Shown here piece after piece: positions 59,846 to 64,000 of a DNA stretch of 64,000 bases. This stretch comes from Lytechinus variegatus (taxonomy: Eukaryota > Echinodermata > Echinoidea > Temnopleuroida > Toxopneustidae). How positions within the stretch are numbered: position 1 is the first letter of the stretch; every line of letters starts with the position of its first letter. Below the pieces are notes generated by a model. The model had not been told where the DNA came from, ran no database searches, and saw nothing but the letters and a program-made list of their open reading frames with translations. Location: positions 7,611,501 through 7,675,500 of the forward strand of contig NC_054758.1 in the NCBI RefSeq assembly GCF_018143015.1, read 5' to 3'. A program made the position numbers and the translations under genes.

Positions 59846-62548
59846 CACCTCCACTCCCTATGACTGTCTTAAAAGCGGTTATCTGACAGGACAAGAGTGT
59901 AACCGAAAATAGCTTCATAAACTTCCCGTGCTTCCTATGGAGGAAGTCTGCTCAGGCCCTTAAGGTATTGAAACATGGTCTGAAAAAGAAAACCAGGGTA
60001 GCGCTGGCATACACTTGCCCCCTCCCCTCCATTGCAATTTAAATCAATTTATCTTTTATATTACCCCCTTCCCCTTCTCTCTATATTTTTCTTCTGTTCT
60101 GTATGTTCTTTCCTCTTATCTTATTATTTATCTCTCTGTCTTTCCTCTCTGTATCTTTCTTTCTGTATCTCTATTCCCATATTTTTCTTTCAATCTTTCT
60201 ATCTCTCACGCTCTCTACTTTTTCATTTTTATCTCTCTTCATATTTCATTATTGCTTATGAATATTTTTTAAAAGAAATATGGCGCAATATGACGTGGAT
60301 AATCTTATGATCATGATAAACATAATCATCACTCCCCCCTCTCTCTCTCCCTCTCCCTCCCCCCCCCCTCTCTCTATATACATATTCATTTATACATGTA
60401 TAAAATTATAAAGTAAGTAAATTCGACCATTAAGTTTTCAAAACATGACAATCAACCAGTTTTTCTTTTTATTGTAGAATAAACTTCACAAATATTAGTA
60501 TTAATGAATGTAAATAATTTACAATTAAAAAGGATTTTATTTTGTTTTTCTTGTTTTCCAAATTAGATTATATTTTTTAAAAACGTAGACATTAAAAATT
60601 GTTTTTGAGCATTTCCCACATATGGTTTACTAAAAGCATTTCGTTTTATATTGCTTAATGTAAATCATTCCAGAAATTTGATCAACTAACCTGTACTTGT
60701 GTAGTTTACTTTTTACAATCACATTTCTTACATTTCCGGTATTTCTTTGTTTTACCCAATTATTTGATTGATATATTTGTTTCAATTATATTCTAAGAGA
60801 ACTTGAAATTAAGAAATGTAGACAATTTAACTCGGAATGCATAGCAGTAATCACCGCTCCTCTTCCGAATCTTTAAGCAAAAAAAATTAATTGAGAACTT
60901 TATTCAGAAAGCATCATTTTTTTAGAAATACAGAGAGATTCATGCGACATCATATGCAAATAAATTATATGCTATTTACATTTCATTTTAAACAATAATA
61001 ACATCGCCCATTCCAATAATCTCTATGAAATGTATCTTTATTTTAACGAAGTATAATAATTTCTTTTTACCAGATAATCGATAATAATTATCACCATATC
61101 CGGAATATGCATAAATCAGCAAAAAAACAAAGTATGTCCGTAAAACATCCATCTTTCTTCTACATGTACCATATATATTATTCTTAAGATACATTACACA
61201 TGATACATACGTTTTCATAGTGAACATTAGAAATAAATTATAAAAAGAAATCAATCTACATTGCAGCTTACTTTGACCAGTTAAAACAAAATATAATGTT
61301 TCAACTCTTGCAATTTCGAATGCATTAATTTAATCATTTCGTGGTGACAAAATTAATCAATTAATAATGTACTAATCAATATATATAAATTTATGTTGTC
61401 ACCACTAAAGGATTGAATTACTGTATTTAAAATGGGAAGAGTTGAAATCTTATATACTAGTATAATACATCGTGGTATGTTTAAACACTTTTATATAAGT
61501 GTACCGTGCACTTTTATTTTGTGCAGTTACTTTCCCAATGCCATTCTGTGAACTCTAAAGCTACTTCAAGATTGTCAAGATAGTTTTAGAGCAGAAGAGT
61601 GCTTCGTGAATGATCATGCCATTTATCTTCTTTATTTATAGACAACTGTCCTTGATCATTTGATAGTGTCTACTAGAATTTTTGTTGGTATTTCCAATTA
61701 TTTTCGGTTTTGCACATATTCAAACGCACATTGGTTACTGTGTCCTATTCTTTTTTTAAATGTAAGTAACTTCTTTGCACATTTTTTTTTCTTTTTCTTA
61801 ACTTTTTTGTTCTTTTTACAGAGCTCATAGGGACGCATCTGGCATTGGTCATGTTGGTCATGTTGGTATATGCTAAATAAGGAGATTTGTATCATCAGTA
61901 GTATTGTAAAATGATTTATCTATTTGTAATCATTTATTCATTAGTTAAATTAACACTCCATTTTACGCCGACGCGATTATCCCTCCACTATCCTTGACAT
62001 TTTTACCTGAAAAAGAAATCTAGGCTGAATTGTCCTCAAGAACATTGGGCGTATGGATGTCCGTGCCTCGTTTGTCATAACTGAGGCAACGATATGAGGA
62101 AAGTTAAATTGGTCGTGTCCCGAGTCATGATCAAACAAATATTTTAGTCCACAATTATATGGAGTGATATGTTTCATCATCCTTATCCAGTATTTATGGG
62201 AGAGATTATTGTACCAAAATTTTGATTCAGTTCATATTCAATTCCCCCCGATGTCATTGCTGTTGTTTTTCTTATTGCCAGGATTTAGTTAACACACACC
62301 TTCCGAATATGGAGCTTCCGAGTACATGGTGGAAGGCAAAGAAGATGGAAGATGCGGATAAAACCCATCTGCGCATGCTCATATCCTAAAGAAATAACGA
62401 GAGATTAAGCGCAGATAGATTTTTATCTGGAATGTCTTTCCTTCCCTTCAGTAGCGCTCGAAAGCCTCATATTTCCACCAAAGGCGCGTGTGTAATTTAT
62501 AAATTCCTATATTGATTAGCGTGAAATATTTTTGTTATGAAGGTTCCA
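59846..62548. other. Intergenic DNA downstream of gene D
   Basis: Pyrimidine-rich at 60060-60240 and (TC)n with a C run at 60330-60380, then AT-rich with no recognisable exon. An AATAAA on the minus strand lies near 61933-61938, over 600 bp past the gene D stop. Confidence 0.5.
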
Positions 62549-63603
62549 TCATGGAAGATATTTATATTGGCAAATAAAAGACATTTGTGTCTCGTGGCTA
62601 GAAGTTACCCATGTTTGGTATGGATAATTATCAAAGGTATGTACTCCATCGATGTGGTGGTTTTGTTGAGGTTGATCCGGTTTAAACAGGTTCCAGTCAT
62701 GTGGATGGAAAGGCGTGCCATCTGCCCACCAGAATCTGTAGAGGTAGTGAACAGAGTAAATGTCAAGCAAAAATAAGTTAAGGGATCGTCTTCAAAGGGT
62801 TTCTTTTCATAATTTACCGAAAAGTGATATTCGGAAAATTTTTATAAGAAGGTAATAATTATTTAATGGTATTAAAGGTCGACAAAACTTGATTTATTCC
62901 ATAATGGTTTTTTTTTTTACGACCTTGATATTTTGGCAATTACGATTCTGCTATTATTCCATTAAATGTACAGCTAGCTCTGAATAGAAACTCAAAAGTT
63001 TTTGTTTTTATTCTAATATACGTGTACTTGCGTTTGGCCTCAAAGGCCATGTAAATAGTTTCCACGGTTAGCAATGGTACATTTCACTGGAAAGTTGAGT
63101 GCTTATTATTAGCAACATCAACAACAAACTTTTTACTAAAGGTTCTGTACAGTAAACCTTTCAAAAGTATTGGGGCACTCTGCTTAATGTAATCTAACAT
63201 AAAAGGACTATTAAAATTGTCATAAATGATGCTAGCCTATATTTGGGAGTAGGATGAAGTCATGCATTGGCCGTTATGCTGAAAGCAAGCGACATATAGC
63301 GACAGTACTGAGCGAAGTACTTGATAGTTTTGTCGCAGGAGTGTAACAGCAATTTTTTATGATCATTTTCTTTTCTGTAGAGAAACAATGTGAGAGGAAT
63401 CTTACTCATTATAACGCCTTTCAGCGAGTCCCATCCATACTTTGTTGTTTCCTCCGCCTGTAAACCTGAGGAAATTGTGTTGAAACCTATTGTGCTGCTG
63501 GTCCTTGGCCGTGACGAGGTATCCTCTAGGGGCCAACGGACTGGCACGGAAACTTAGACATTTAATCTGGGCCTGCATAAACGGTAGACGTTCCCAAAAG
63601 TAT
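62549..63603 (-). CDS. Gene D (partial): C-type lectin-like protein, exons 2 and 3
   Basis: Two minus-strand exons, 63406-63603 and 62549-62735, are split by a 670-bp phase 2 intron with GT/AG ends. The exon lengths (198 and 187 nt) match those of gene B (201 and 187). Exon 2 reads YFWERLPFMQAQ, Cys, then HNRFQHNFLRFTGGGNNKVW. Exon 3 reads FWWADGTPFHPHDW, KPDQPQQN, WVTSS and ends FICQYKYLP with a stop, so there is no C-terminal repeat tail. The first exon, with the signal peptide and any N-terminal low-complexity block, should lie right of base 64000; 63604-64000 contains no suitable exon. It is closest in sequence to genes A and B. Confidence 0.82.
62736..63405 (-). other. Intron 2 of gene D
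   Basis: 670 bp, AT-rich, no repeats I can name and no competing exon. Confidence 0.75.
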
Positions 63604-63789
63604 CTGAGGATGATGAAAAGAAAAAACAAAATAATTGTTAGTTGAAGATAAAGAAAAAGTTGAAGATAAAGAAAAAATAAGGGCTTGAGCGTTCCTGAAA
63701 AAAAAACAGTATATGCTGTTTATTTATTGGATGAGGTAAAGATTTAATTGACTATTTTTCAAATGCTAAAAATTAGCATTTTGAAGATA

Positions 63790-63866
63790 TTTCACATTGT
63801 ATTTCATACTGTGAACACATTGTTGGCCACATTGTAAGGCACTATGGTTTTCCCTAGCAGGGAGGG
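63790..63866. repeat. Short relative of the CACACTGTG repeat
   Basis: CACATTGTATTTCATACTGTGAACACATTG-like sequence followed by TTTTCCCTAGCAGGGA, matching the right end of the array at 43225-43640. It lies in intron 1 of gene D. Confidence 0.5.
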
Positions 63867-64000
63867 TCTTGATAATATAAAATGTATAAAAGATGACTTT
63901 AAGCCGTCGCTCTACTTGCTCTCAACACTCATACAACCTCCTTGGCTATCAAACAATCGCCACTGTAGGTACAGAAGACGATATTACTTTACATGATTAA

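Noticed and set aside
1-64000. LTR retroelement, Polinton or other capsid/envelope-bearing element
   Set aside because: No long terminal direct repeats, reverse transcriptase, integrase, capsid or envelope motifs were seen on either strand.

Overview
The window looks like nuclear DNA of an echinoderm, most likely a sea urchin. It is AT-rich, intron-rich and full of tRNA-derived SINEs and short inverted-repeat DNA transposons. Its only clear genes are secreted single-domain C-type lectin-like (CTLD) proteins of the kind known as echinoid spicule-matrix/biomineralization proteins. The species cannot be fixed from sequence alone.

Main content: four CTLD genes in tandem, all on the minus strand, spaced about 17-20 kb apart. 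From right to left: gene D (62549 to beyond 63603, first exon off the right edge), gene A (42702-53508, 252 aa), gene B (25573-36266, 173 aa) and gene C (8907-19092, 539 aa). The three complete genes share one plan: exon 1 carries the signal peptide plus the C-xxGWxxFGxxCY start of the CTLD, a 7-9 kb intron follows, exon 2 carries the middle of the CTLD, a 0.9-1.5 kb intron follows, and exon 3 carries the end of the CTLD. Every intron I could place is phase 2 with GT/AG ends, so the cluster grew by whole-gene duplication. The genes differ in attached low-complexity sequence. A has a Pro/Gly-rich block between signal peptide and CTLD, B has almost nothing, C has a 379-residue Asn/Pro/Gln/Arg tail with no acidic residue, and D (as far as seen) has none. 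All the CTLDs lack the usual long-loop cysteine pair and the WND motif.

Left edge: 4173-4286 (minus) looks like the first coding exon of an ALDH16A1-like gene running off the left side. A weaker possible exon lies on the plus strand at 3595-3749.

Between and inside the genes are at least four tRNA-derived SINE families, many MITE/fold-back elements, minisatellites and microsatellites. The best-documented structure is a three-layer nest at about 57.8-59.85 kb: a fold-back element split by a tRNA-Met-like SINE, which is split by a 1.34 kb hAT-type element with an 8-bp target duplication. A second copy of the same SINE at 30.8-31.9 kb is split by an 856-bp TA-inserting element. An unsplit SINE at 57086-57341 serves as the empty-site reference for both. 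I saw no reverse transcriptase, capsid or envelope coding, no rRNA gene and no CRISPR array.
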